A stretch of 64,000 bases of DNA from NCBI GenBank assembly GCA_022385805.1, contig MU277676.1, positions 183,568-247,567 on the forward strand. The letters are read 5' to 3'. The notes below the pieces were generated by a model. It ran no database searches, was not told where the DNA came from, and saw only the letters and a program-made list of their open reading frames with translations. Of the stretch, positions 1 through 9,842 are shown piece after piece. Source of the stretch: Pilatotrama ljubarskyi. Taxonomy: Eukaryota > Basidiomycota > Agaricomycetes > Polyporales > Polyporaceae. Every line of letters starts with the position of its first letter. Positions within the stretch are counted from its first letter, which is position 1. Position numbers and translations under genes: made by a program.

Positions 1-1226
1 TCCTAAGGTCCTACAGACCCCGGTTACAAGGACTGGCTGTCGCAAGTGCGAGGCCTGGTCCAGGGATACAGAAAAGCCCCCTACAAAGGGCAGGTACAAC
101 CTACTGGGAGATCTAGCTAGTGAAGAGCGCTCAGGGCTGCGTCACGAGCGCAGAAATGTCCCCCTGGCAGCAGTGTCAGCGGGCACAGTCAAGAGGTTAG
201 AAATAGGAAAGTGGGAGGTGCACGAACCGAGGTCGACGAGGGTAGGGTGTGCGAAAGGATGTCGACAGGGAGGAGCAACCGGTGATGTGCCAAATCTACC
301 CTAAAGCTGGAGGTCGAGGCCGAGAGCCTTTGTAGGTCGAGGCCTCAGACGAGCTGAGCTGAGGTAGACGGTGAGGTCAGGAGATGTAGCGGTTCGGCTG
401 GGGTGCCCTTGAGGCGAACGTCACGACGCGGCGGTGGGCGAGAGCGAACAGGGCTCTTCGCAGCTGTTCGCAAGCTGTTCGCAGCTGTTCGCAAGCTGTT
501 CGCAGCTGTTCGCAAGCTCTTCGCCACTGTTCACAACCATTTGTGAGTCTTTGCGGGTGCTCATTACGCTCTTCGCGGTCTCGTCGGGCTCAACGCGGAC
601 GCAAAGGGACTCGGTGGTTCTTCGCAGCTACGCAGTATGCAACAGCAACTCAGTGTAAGACGCGGACAGCGAAGAGGAAGACATGATGCTCAATAAGAAA
701 CTCGGCGCAGCGAAGTAATAAACGCAAGGGGGACGCGGACGCGAATGCAGTTAGGGCACAGTGAGATCTCTGCTCTCGGGAGGGGGAACGGAATCTGGAT
801 TGCTGTGCTGCGAAGCACGAGTATTTTACATTGGTGCCAAAATGGCGTGCTACACATGTGATGCTGGACCGGACCTTCGTGCTGCCGAGCCGATTGCGAA
901 CGCACGGACCTAGCACCAGGGGCATCTTCAGGGCAGGCTGGTGCAAAGGACTTCGCTTCCCCAAATGCCTGGTCGTCCACCGGGTTCTGCGCATTGAGTC
1001 GCTTGCAGGACTTTGCGATCTGTTGCGGGGGCTGCGAAGCTGCGAAGACTTGCGAAACTGTGCGAAGAACTGCGAGGATGCTCGAGGATCTGCAAAGATG
1101 TGTGAAGGGAGCGGCTTCGGTGCTCCGCGGCCTTGTGCACGGAGTGGGGTCGCATCACCGGTTAGAGCACAGGGCTCATAACCTGATGAACTCTGAACCT
1201 GGAAGGCAGGAGCACGACTGTAAGCT
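1..1226. other. Gene-poor, repeat-rich left end
   Basis: I see no supportable gene here. Open frames on both strands are short and have arginine/serine-rich shadow composition. The stretch is dominated by TTCGCA and TGCGAA hexamers in two clusters (about 459-521 and 1027-1080), which suggests expansion of a simple motif rather than coding constraint. Confidence 0.6.
459..521. repeat. 21-bp tandem repeat, three copies
   Basis: Three head-to-tail copies of a 21-bp unit (CAGCTGTTCGCAAGCTGTTC plus G) are visible. The first two are identical and the third has one substitution (CTCTTCG). Each unit is itself built from two related 10-11 bp halves ending in TTCG. Because 21 is a multiple of three, the repeat stays open in several frames and creates spurious repetitive peptides. 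Confidence 0.9.
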
Positions 1227-1391
1227 GTAAGCCGCACAAAGAGAGTCTTCAGTCTGTGAGCGAAAGACTATATTGCATAGAGTAAGTACCTGTAAGCCGC
1301 ACAAAGAGAGCTACAAGTACTTGGTAAGTAAACCATATATGTAAGCATAGATGTGTAGTACTTACTCTTCAGTCTGTGAGCGAAAGACTGA
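1226..1391. repeat. Interlaced direct repeats with a hairpin
   Basis: Two different modules each occur twice. GTAAGCCGCACAAAGAGAG lies near 1226 and 1291. TCTTCAGTCTGTGAGCGAAA followed by GACT lies near 1246 and 1368. The second copy of the latter is extended into a perfect hairpin (CTCTTCAGTCT, 9-nt loop, AGACTGAAGAG). The order A-B-A-B with different spacing suggests successive duplications or a nested insertion. No coding potential is apparent. Confidence 0.8.
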
Positions 1392-1649
1392 AGAGCAGGG
1401 GCAGAGAATGTCCTCCTTATATACAAGTCCAGAGGACGCATGAGTAAGTGAAGAAAGGAGGGCATGTGACCTAGCATACGATGAGTAAGACAATGGTGCG
1501 AGGATGGTGTAAGTATCGCACCATCGACTAGAACTATCTAGACGAGTCCATAGGGATCCGGAACAGCGTAGAACGCACTGGAGAAGTCCAGAAGTGCCCG
1601 GATGAAAACTATCGTACAAAGAACAAAAGAAACTATATACGGTAAGTAG

Positions 1650-2790
1650 GAACATCCATGCTGTGAAGCACAGCCACTGTGTGACCTCCGGAAAGCGTAT
1701 GGCCAGTACGCAACTCTGGAAGTTCAACAGAAACTGATGGAGGAGTTGGCCTAGCAGGTTTACCCCAGTCTTGGCGAAGATACTCCGAAAAGCATCGCCA
1801 AGTTCGGTCGGTCTGCCATCAGGATTCAGGGCATGGAAGCCGTAGTTGAAACCTGAAAGGCAGGGATGAGCTTCATTGCGACCACCTGAATGCCATAGTG
1901 AAGATCCTACCGGCCACTCCAATCGTGTCGAGGGACATCTTGGTCAGGTCCTGCGTGGCGTTATTCTCCTTGGGACTGTCCAAGACCCGTTGCGCCCATA
2001 GGTCTCGTAACTATTGATATTGGTGATGATAGTCAGCGACATATACCCTCTGGCTGAGCGGGGCGGAAAAGGTACCTGGATGGACTTCACAACAAAGACG
2101 GTAGTGAGGTCACGGACCGAAAGCAGGGTTCTGGGGGTGTGCATGAGCGGGAAGGTGGTTGGGGTGTTTTGCGACTCAGAAATGCTCACCATGAGCCTCT
2201 TCTACACACGATCAAGCAAAATTAGCTAGGACATCGAGGAATGCGAGGATGAGATATACGGGCCCATCGCCTGTGTTCATCGCCTGAAAATGCATACTGT
2301 GTCAGCAGGTGACCTGATGGCTAGGGAGAGATCGAAGCAAACCATTTCCCAGAATACGGGTAGAGGTGTTACGCTCCCCAGCCGGACCAGGGTAGTCATC
2401 GTAATGAGTGAAAACATGGTGAATGGCTCGCAGATCCATGGTCCAGAAAACGGTGTCTGGAGATGATATCATAACCTGTGAGCTTCGTACTGGCTATCCG
2501 ACTAATGATGCCCCTAACCATGAAGAAGTCACGGTCCATGAAGTTCTTGCCATATTGTTCGAACCACGGGTCGGAAAACAAGCTCCCTCAACTGCTTTAA
2601 TCTCTTTGAGGTTGCCGAAGACCCAGCTGGCACAGGGTGGACCAGGTAGGACGCGGAGCAGCGTTCCGTAGATATGGAGATGGCAGATTCTCCACACCGC
2701 ATATGCGAAGATTGCGATGACGAAAGCAACTCCTTGGAAGGAAGTTTCCGTGAAGGTGGGCGGAACTGGACTACAGATTCAACAAGATGG
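1650..2790 (-). pseudogene. Truncated cytochrome P450 relic (N-terminal half)
   Basis: Reading the minus strand from about 2780 gives a hydrophobic anchor (GVAFVIAIFAYAVW), then the proline hinge LRVLPGPPCASWVFGNLKEI typical of Agaricomycete microsomal P450s, then FSDPWFEQYGKNFMDRDFF, then after a gap RDLWAQRVLDSPKENN, and after an intron AGFNYGFHALNPDGRPTEL and DAFRSIF. These blocks match the order of the N-terminal half of this P450 class. The gene looks dead: there is a reading-frame break near 2570, no in-frame ATG before the anchor, and no oxygen-binding helix, ExxR or Cys-ligand heme loop to the left, where unrelated repeats begin. Subfamily is not assignable. The family is clear, the exact ends are not. 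Confidence 0.72.
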
Positions 2791-3002
2791 TTTCGACTGG
2801 AGTTGCGCCCCCGGTACTTGAAGTTTGAAAGGACAACAATCTGGGGAGCATGGCATCTGTGTACGCTCATGCCAGTGACGGGTACTTACATCGCTCATAT
2901 CGATACACAGAGGCTGTTCATGGAGCAGTAGGGCTGTATCTGAGAATGAGTTGGCGGGTCACCCGGTAGGGCTGCCTGATTCTGATGTGTCATACTGCCT
3001 TA

Positions 3003-4222
3003 CTAGGGAAAGAAGAAGCGGTATATCAGTCTGCTGCATATGGTCGGTACGAACTCGGCATAGAGACTCACCCATCCAACAGAGATCGTTCCCTTCAGAC
3101 AGTTGTTGTAATGAGCAAGATGAGTACCCAAGAAGCACGTAGCAGCTGCGTCCTCTTTTACGGAAGCGCTGAAGGCAATCCGTAAGAACGGCAACACATT
3201 GTTTACAACTCGAAGGGCATTGTTGCACATTCTTAGACTCAGAGACGTGGATAAGCTAGAGGGAGAATCGAACCGACTCTGGGAGTGCAGCGCAGGATAT
3301 GACTGCGTTGAGGCTGAGTGCGCAGATAGGACAGCAACAAAGCGCGCCAGTTCCGTCCAGGTCTTGCCAGAGATCTTTTGTTCACTGGATGACTTCCCGT
3401 AAGGATTTAGAGACGTCTCCAAATCTCTAAACCTCTCTAAGCGCCGTGGAGCTCACCGAAATGGCAGGTCTGCCGAGATACCGAACGAGATTTAAAGTCC
3501 GCAGGTGGGGCCGGCGAGCTGCAGACTAGAGAAGCGCCCAACATCTGGAAGGGGGGGGCGACCCCCCCTTCTAAACCTCCGGCGACGCTCTAAACTGCTC
3601 TAAACGAGCTAAAAGGGAAGGCGCAAGCACATAAGAGGAAGGTAGCCACCTGGGCCATCAGCGGTACATTCCATTTGCGTCGCCCCGGAGCAGCTGAGTA
3701 AGCTGCACATTCCCGGCGCTCAAGGCTGGGCAGCAGGTGGGGCCAATTTGAAGCTCCGCTTGTATCTCGCAAGGATCTAAAGTTTAGAGATTTGGAGACG
3801 TCTCTAAATCCTTACGGGAAGTCATCCACTGTCTCGCGCCGATGCATCATCGACTCCTCATCTGCAAGCTCTGGAAACCGGGACGTGGTTACGGAGAGGC
3901 GGGTGAGGTTCGGGAAAGCTCGGACGAGCCGGCTGGTCTCAAGGTGCGATCCGCACACGATCTCGCACTCCCGTACCCATGGACACACAGCTTGTGATCT
4001 AATCGCCTGCTCGACTAGCCAAGTTGAGCATCGTATCTCCTCGAGAGTCGGCCAAAAGTGTTCGAGAGAGGAAATCGGATCATGATAACTGTCATAAGCA
4101 TAGACGTTCGAATCCAAAGCGCGCACTTCCGAGTGGGAGTTGCGGAGTGGTGAGAAGCTGTGTGGACCCATGATCCCTATGTCGCGAGTTGCCAATGCAT
4201 GAGTCGATATCAAGATATGCAC
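3003..4222 (-). pseudogene. Possible F-box/LRR-type gene remnant split by a MITE
   Basis: On the minus strand, frames on both sides of the 3387-3827 element read into its terminal repeats. The upstream part (4222 to 3828) contains FWPTLEEIRCSTWLVEQ and LVRAFPNLTRLSVTTSRFPE, spacing reminiscent of the leucine-rich tails of Agaricomycete F-box proteins. Removing the element and one ACT copy joins the flanks without a stop (reading ARDSEQKISGKTWTEL). I see no F-box helix, and the frame decays further left. Assignment to the F-box/LRR class is a weak inference; an unrelated decayed gene is equally possible. Confidence 0.3.
3387..3827. mobile_element. 441-bp MITE with 46-bp terminal inverted repeats
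   Basis: The left end (3387-3432) begins GGATGACTTCCCGTAAGG and is repeated perfectly as reverse complement at 3782-3827. The element is flanked by ACT on both sides (3384-3386 and 3828-3830), a likely 3-bp target-site duplication. The interior holds several CTCTAAAC/TCTAAA motifs but no transposase frame, so it is non-autonomous. The 3-bp duplication fits PIF/Harbinger- or CACTA-like transposases, but the superfamily is not certain. Confidence 0.85.
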
Positions 4223-4935
4223 CGTTTTCGGAGAGACGTCGATGAACAGGACAGCCCAGAGGAATGCCTTTCAGGTGACTTCGGGCTTCCGAGCCTGCGC
4301 TGAGACGCTCTAGTAGAGTGGGAAGGTGTACAAAAGCCTAGAGCAAGTGCAAGGTGGCTGGGTAGATGTAGGCAGCGTCCTCCCAAGAGTGCCAGGGCGA
4401 AACCTCGAGGATTCCGTAAGGCGAGAAATAGCTTGAGGACCTGACCGAAGTGACTAAGACGCTTCGGACGTGAAGGCGAGGGTTTCTGCCTTCCTGTGAG
4501 GTCAATCTGATATCTTGAGCAAAACTTCCCGCGCACTTCGGTGGTATACCTCACTCATGTTACTTGCTTTTGCGGGCTTGCCAACAGGAATCGACGGTTG
4601 AATAGCCTGTGCAGGGTGCTGGCGATGCAGAAAGGCAAGCACTGGAGTGACGACAGTCGGTAGTATACTCTGCAAGTCGACCGACGGTCGCTGCTACAGT
4701 TTTCTGCGATGTACGAGGTCACTATCCCAACGAGAGTGCCAGAGCAGAATCCGCCGTAGATGACGGTCGGAACGAAGTGTCGTCGCGTCGCGCCACAGTC
4801 CGAAGCGTCTACGAAGCATCCCCGGCGCGGGTCCGGCGCCCTCAGCCACAGCTCGAACTCGAACTCTCATGTAAGCTCACCGAATGTACTGCACACCTGG
4901 GCAACAACCAACCTCATTCACGACAGCCGAGAGCT
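4223..4935. other. Intergenic region and UPF2 5' leader
   Basis: No gene is recognised. The last part presumably contains the UPF2 promoter and 5' leader. An ATG at 4760 opens an 87-codon frame that runs past the UPF2 start in another frame, so if transcription starts upstream of it this would be an overlapping uORF. Confidence 0.4.
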
Positions 4936-7900
4936 ATGGACGCGACGTCTAATGGCGCAGTGCAAGCGAAAGTCGATGAAGAGCAAGCTCGTCGCGCAAA
5001 GCGAGCGGCCCTCAAAGAGCTGAACATTACCGAGGCTGGGAAAGGTGCGCCTCGCATCTGCATTCAGTATTGAAGCACTCTGGCCTTATCATGACATTGT
5101 GGTCGGGATGTACAGAGCCGACAAATGCACTCGATTCGAGCCTCAAGAGACATACTGCCCTCATCAAGCGAATGCGCCAGTCGCTGAGCGCCGAGAACCA
5201 TGACCAGATTATGAAGGATATCAACTCGCTCTCCCTGGAGAAATATGTGGATGAGATAGTGGGCGCTGTTGTGGAGGGTATCTCGAGATGCAAGACAGAG
5301 AAGGACGTCTGGAGTGCGGTTGAAGTAAGTGCCACACCTGAGCATTCCGCTTGTATGGCTGTTCACGCCGGCCGGACCTACACAGATAATATCGACTTTG
5401 CATCGTCGGTTTCCCAAGACTTTCACTCCATCCCTGATTCCCTCCCTATCTGCTTCACTTGCCCCGCCGTCCCGTGCGGCTCTCGCCGCGCTGTCACCAG
5501 AGCAGCGCGAGAAGGAGGACGCTGCAAGAGTGTCTCGTCAACGACCTGTACTGCGTGTCTGTGCGGAGCTCGCCCTCGTCGGGATCATTAGAGATGCTCC
5601 CGAGAGGAGCGGCGGAGAGTGGATCATGAAGGTCGTGCGTGATTTGGTGAGTCGGCTCCCTACTACACGCGCGTCTGTACTCAATATATGCGAGTTAGCT
5701 TTCCAATGATCCATCGTTATCGTCACTCCCACTCCTCCTAGTGTTCCTCAAGTCATACTCTCGTCCTTACTTGGGGATTGTCCCCCCAGTTTCGTCCAAA
5801 CAGGTCTCCTCATCCACTGAGCCGGGTACACTATCAGAAGCTGCAAGCGAGGAAGCGTCTCAGGCAAACGGGGCGTTCCCAGCGCTCATGAAGGAAGAGG
5901 ACGAACTCGTGGAGAAGGAGATACGAGACCGCTTCAAGAAGATGTGCGAGGGTTACTTCGATAATGTCGCCAAGAAGCTGGTCATTGAGCATAACGTGAG
6001 ACTACCGCACGTGTGTGGCTCATGCAATATTTGCTGATGCTCGTACAGCGTCTACAAGAGCAGGATAGGCGCAACCACGAAGCATACATCCGCTCGGGCG
6101 AGATCTTCGAAGACCGTCAACAAGCGTATGAGAAGATGACGAAGAGCTACGAGAAGCTCCTTGCAAGCTGCCAGAGGTGCGCTATTACAATGGTTCGCCG
6201 CAACGTCTGCCTAATGACTTCTTTTGTCAGCTTGTCGGAGCTGTTGTATCTCCCCATGCCCACCCTGAAGACCGCTTCTCAGAAGACTGAGTCGATACAA
6301 ATCGGTCTGAACAACGGCTCAAGCATACTCAACGGGGATACAGACGATGCATCCGCTAGTGGCGGTAAGTGGGAGGATGAGGAGGAGCGTCGCTTCTATG
6401 AAGAGATCCCTGATCTCAAGGACTACGTCCCGCGGAGTGTGCTCGGCCTCGAGGGAGACAATGAGGCTGAGACGGCCGATGGGAAGGAGAAGGAGAGGAT
6501 GGAGAAAGAGAAAGTTGAGGAAGAGTTCAGGAGGCTCGAGGAGGAACTCGCTGAGATGAAGATCGATGAAGACGGCAAGGTCGTGGGCGGTGACAGCCGT
6601 AAGTCGCAAGAGAACGGCACCGACGAAGACGATGCAGAAGAGTCAGCCGTGCACTTTCACAATGAGGGCTTCGTTGGCTGATACCTCGTCTAGTGCGCCC
6701 ACCCCTACGCCCGGTACTCCGAAGGACTCGCCATCCACGACACCACAACTGGCGCCCCAGGGCCCGTCGCAGCTTCTTACCGCACTGCTCGCGCGCCTAC
6801 CAGACGCGACAAATCGCTCAATGATCGATCAGGCTGCCGTTGACTTCGCCTTCCTCAACTCGAAGGCTGCGAGAAAGCGTCTGGTCAAGGTCAGGAGATG
6901 TGCGATTGCCCACGGTACCGTGCGCTGATTCGAGATGACGGTGCAGTTTATGGGCCAAGTCCCGAAGAGCCGCATAGACTTGTTGCCTCACTACTCCAGA
7001 TTGATTGCCATCCTGAATCGCTACATGCCGGACATTGGGACTGAGATCGTCGCCATGGTATGCGAGGCTCACGCTGCCCTACTACGGTGCTAACGGAGGT
7101 ACCTTTCCCAGCTGGACGAGGAGTTCCGTTACCTCCAACGCAAGAAGAATGTCGTGAAGGAGCTTGCGGAAGTCCGGTTGCGAAATATCACCTTCCTCTC
7201 GAATCTCACAAAGTTCGGCGTCGTCCCGCCCCACGTCATTCTGCACATGTTCAAAGTGTGCTTGGACGACTTCTCTGGCACAAACGTGGAGAATCTTGCT
7301 CTCCTCCTCGAAGGGTGTGGACGTTTCCTGCTGAGGAGCGAGGAGACTAGGGTACCCTTTGCCAAGATGGTTTGTCTAGTGGGTCATAGCAGAGCTCCCG
7401 TTGCTGACGTGGGCTCTGCAGATCGAGCTGATGCGCCGGAAGCAAAGCATGGCCCATCTTGATCAAAGGCAGTTGCTCTTGCTCGAGAATGCCTATTATC
7501 AGGTAAGTAGTCGCATGCTGGCCGTATGCGCTGCTATGCTCACGTCTGTACAGTGCAACCCTCCGGAACGGGCGGCTCGTCAAGTGAAGGAACGTACCCC
7601 CATGGAGCTCTTCATCCGACACCTCATCTACGATGTCCTCACCAAGAAGACGATTGACAAGGTGTTGAAGCTGCTCCGGCGGCTAGACTGGAACGACGCG
7701 CTCGTGCTGCGTACTTTGCACAAGGTCTTCACGAAGCCGTGGAAGATCAAGTATGGGCACATCTCGCTACTTGCGATGCTCACGTACGACCTCCAGCGAT
7801 ACCATCCCGCGTTCTCGATCGGCGTCGTCGACCAAGTCTTGGAGGACATCCGCCGGGGGTTGGAAACGAACATGTACAGCCTGAATCAGCGTCGGATCGC

Positions 7901-9265
7901 GTCGATGAAGTTCCTCGGGGAGCTATATATCTATCGTCTCATCGGGAGCGGCATCATCTTCGACACTCTTTGGACGCTTGTCACGTTCGGTCATCGTAAG
8001 GATCACCTCCTTCTCCATAGCGTTTAGTGCTGACCACTGCAACAGCGGAAGGAAGGCCGACACTTGGGCAGCCATCTCCGATTGACATGCCGGACGATTT
8101 CTTCCGCATCCGGCTTGTATGCGTCTTGCTCGACACATGCGGAATGTGCTTCGACCGCGGCTCGCAACAGAGGAAGCTCGACAACTTCCTCACCTTCTTC
8201 CAGCTTTATGTGCTCTCGAAGGACCCCCTACCCATGGACGTCGAGTTCATGCTGACAGATTCGCTGGAGGTATGCCCGCTTTCGCTTTCCTATAGTATGC
8301 TATCGAGCCGGTGCTGATGATTGAAGCAGGCTGTCAGGCCCAAATTGTCCATGTTCAAGACGTACGACGAAGCTGCGGTAGCGGTGGACGAGATGTTTGC
8401 CATCGCCTACCAGAATGCAGGAAGTACGTCCAGTATCCGCTTCGTGCCCGACTAAGCGCTGACGGCTATATCCAGTCGTCGCTGGGGATGCTGGAGAAGA
8501 CAGCGGGGAAGACAGCGGGGAGGAAGACGACGAGGAGAAAGAGCGGGGCGAGAGAGACGAAGAGGATGAGGACGAACAAGCGCAGCTCGAGTTCCCGGTA
8601 TGCAGCGTGCCTTCCTGAGCGTGCGTGCGGTTACTAATCGGACTGGCAGATCGATGAACGAGCACCGTCGCCCGAGGCAGTCTTGCTCAAGTCCACGCAG
8701 GAGCATATCGGTCCAACCGAAGAGGACGAAGCAGAGTTCGCCAAGGAACTTGCCAAACTCGTCACAGATACATCTGCGGAGTCGAGGAAGATCGACAAGA
8801 AGACCGCGCTTGCTCTTTGGGATACCGCTCTACCACCGCCTGTAGTACGCAAGAAGAAGCACGACGAGTACGATGAGGATGGCGACGGTGGCGCAGGCGA
8901 AGCGGAAGAAGATGCCGGTGTGATGAAGTTCACCCTGTTCACCAAGCGAGGCAATAAGCCACAGGTAAGGGGCCTCTAGACGCTCACGGTAGCGCCACTG
9001 AACTCCTGGAATAGATGCGCCAGATCGCTATCCCGGCAGAGTCCACTTTGGCAGTACAGACACGGACGGCACAAATGCAGGACAAAGTCGAGCAGCAGCA
9101 TCTCAAGAGGCTCGTGCTCAACTACGAGCAGCGCGAGGAACAAGAGGAGCTCAAAGGTTGGATAGACTCCCTTCTCTGAGCTTAGTGCTCTGAACTCACC
9201 TGGACCGTATAGCTATGGAAACCCGCAGCCGTCAAGGACCGATCAAGATACGTCTCGCGGGCTAG
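4936..9265 (+). CDS. UPF2: UPF2 / NMD2, nonsense-mediated mRNA decay scaffold
   Basis: This cytoplasmic scaffold bridges UPF1 and UPF3 in nonsense-mediated decay. The start ATG at 4936 reads MDATSNGAVQAKVDEEQAR. The spliced product shows an N-terminal helical MIF4G-like domain (SLKRHTALIKRMRQSL, LHRRFPKTFTPSLIPSL, 5.1-5.7 kb), an acidic/basic linker (6.3-6.7 kb), a second and third MIF4G repeat (LLTALLARLPDATNRSMID to 7.4 kb; ELFIRHLIYDVLTKKTIDKV to 8.3 kb), a long acidic stretch near 8.5 kb, and the C-terminal UPF1-binding segment (VMKFTLFTKRGNKPQ then MRQIAIPAESTLAV). It ends IKIRLAG-stop at 9265. About ten or more short introns interrupt it; their exact number was not fixed. Domain order matches UPF2 and not eIF4G or CBP80. 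Confidence 0.93.
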
Positions 9266-9842
9266 CACTCGATGCACATCATCCTCCCGCCTCTTTGAGT
9301 GAAGGATCCACCTTCTGGCTTGTGCTCGCCCTCCCTTCTCGATCGGCACACGCTGCTCCTTTCGCATCGGTCGTCCCATCGAGGGCCAGGACCCCCGTAG
9401 GATGACTGCTGACTGAGACGGCTCGTTCTCGGTATGATTCGTTCTTTGGCAGGCCGCTATGTAGGCGTGCCCGATCGTGCCGCTCCAGCCCCCCGTTGTG
9501 CATGACTGGTGTCATGTACTGTCTGGTCGGTCGCCTGCTGTTCCGCCCTGCGCGTCGGCAGGCAGGCTGCAAGGCTGTAGTAGGCTGTATGGATCGGCTA
9601 CGGCCTTGTCGGATACCTGTAGAATATGTCCTTGTACGCTGTTGTCATGCTTTCCTCGTGCAATCGAACTTTCTTTTTCGTTGAATCGCGGACTTGCAAC
9701 TTGTCGTTCCTGCGCGCGGCAAGGGCTCGCGCGCGACGCGTCGCGTGCTGCGGCAGGCGCTCGTCGTCGCGTCCTGCCACTGCGCGTCGCGTCTCTGCTC
9801 CCGCCCCCATGCTCTTTCTCCCCGATGCTCTCCTTAAGGCTG
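9266..9842. other. Intergenic, UPF2 3' / Rad26-like 5' region
   Basis: This 577-bp head-to-tail gap has no supportable gene. The frame of the following gene is open back to an ATG at 9477, but that extension is low-complexity (Cys/Arg/Ser-rich) and unlike a conserved N-terminus, so I treat it as leader. Confidence 0.5.

Noticed and set aside
9477..9842. N-terminal extension of the Rad26-like gene to an upstream ATG
   Set aside because: In frame, but the added 122 residues are Cys/Arg/Ser-rich and unlike the conserved acidic N-terminus, which starts at 9843.
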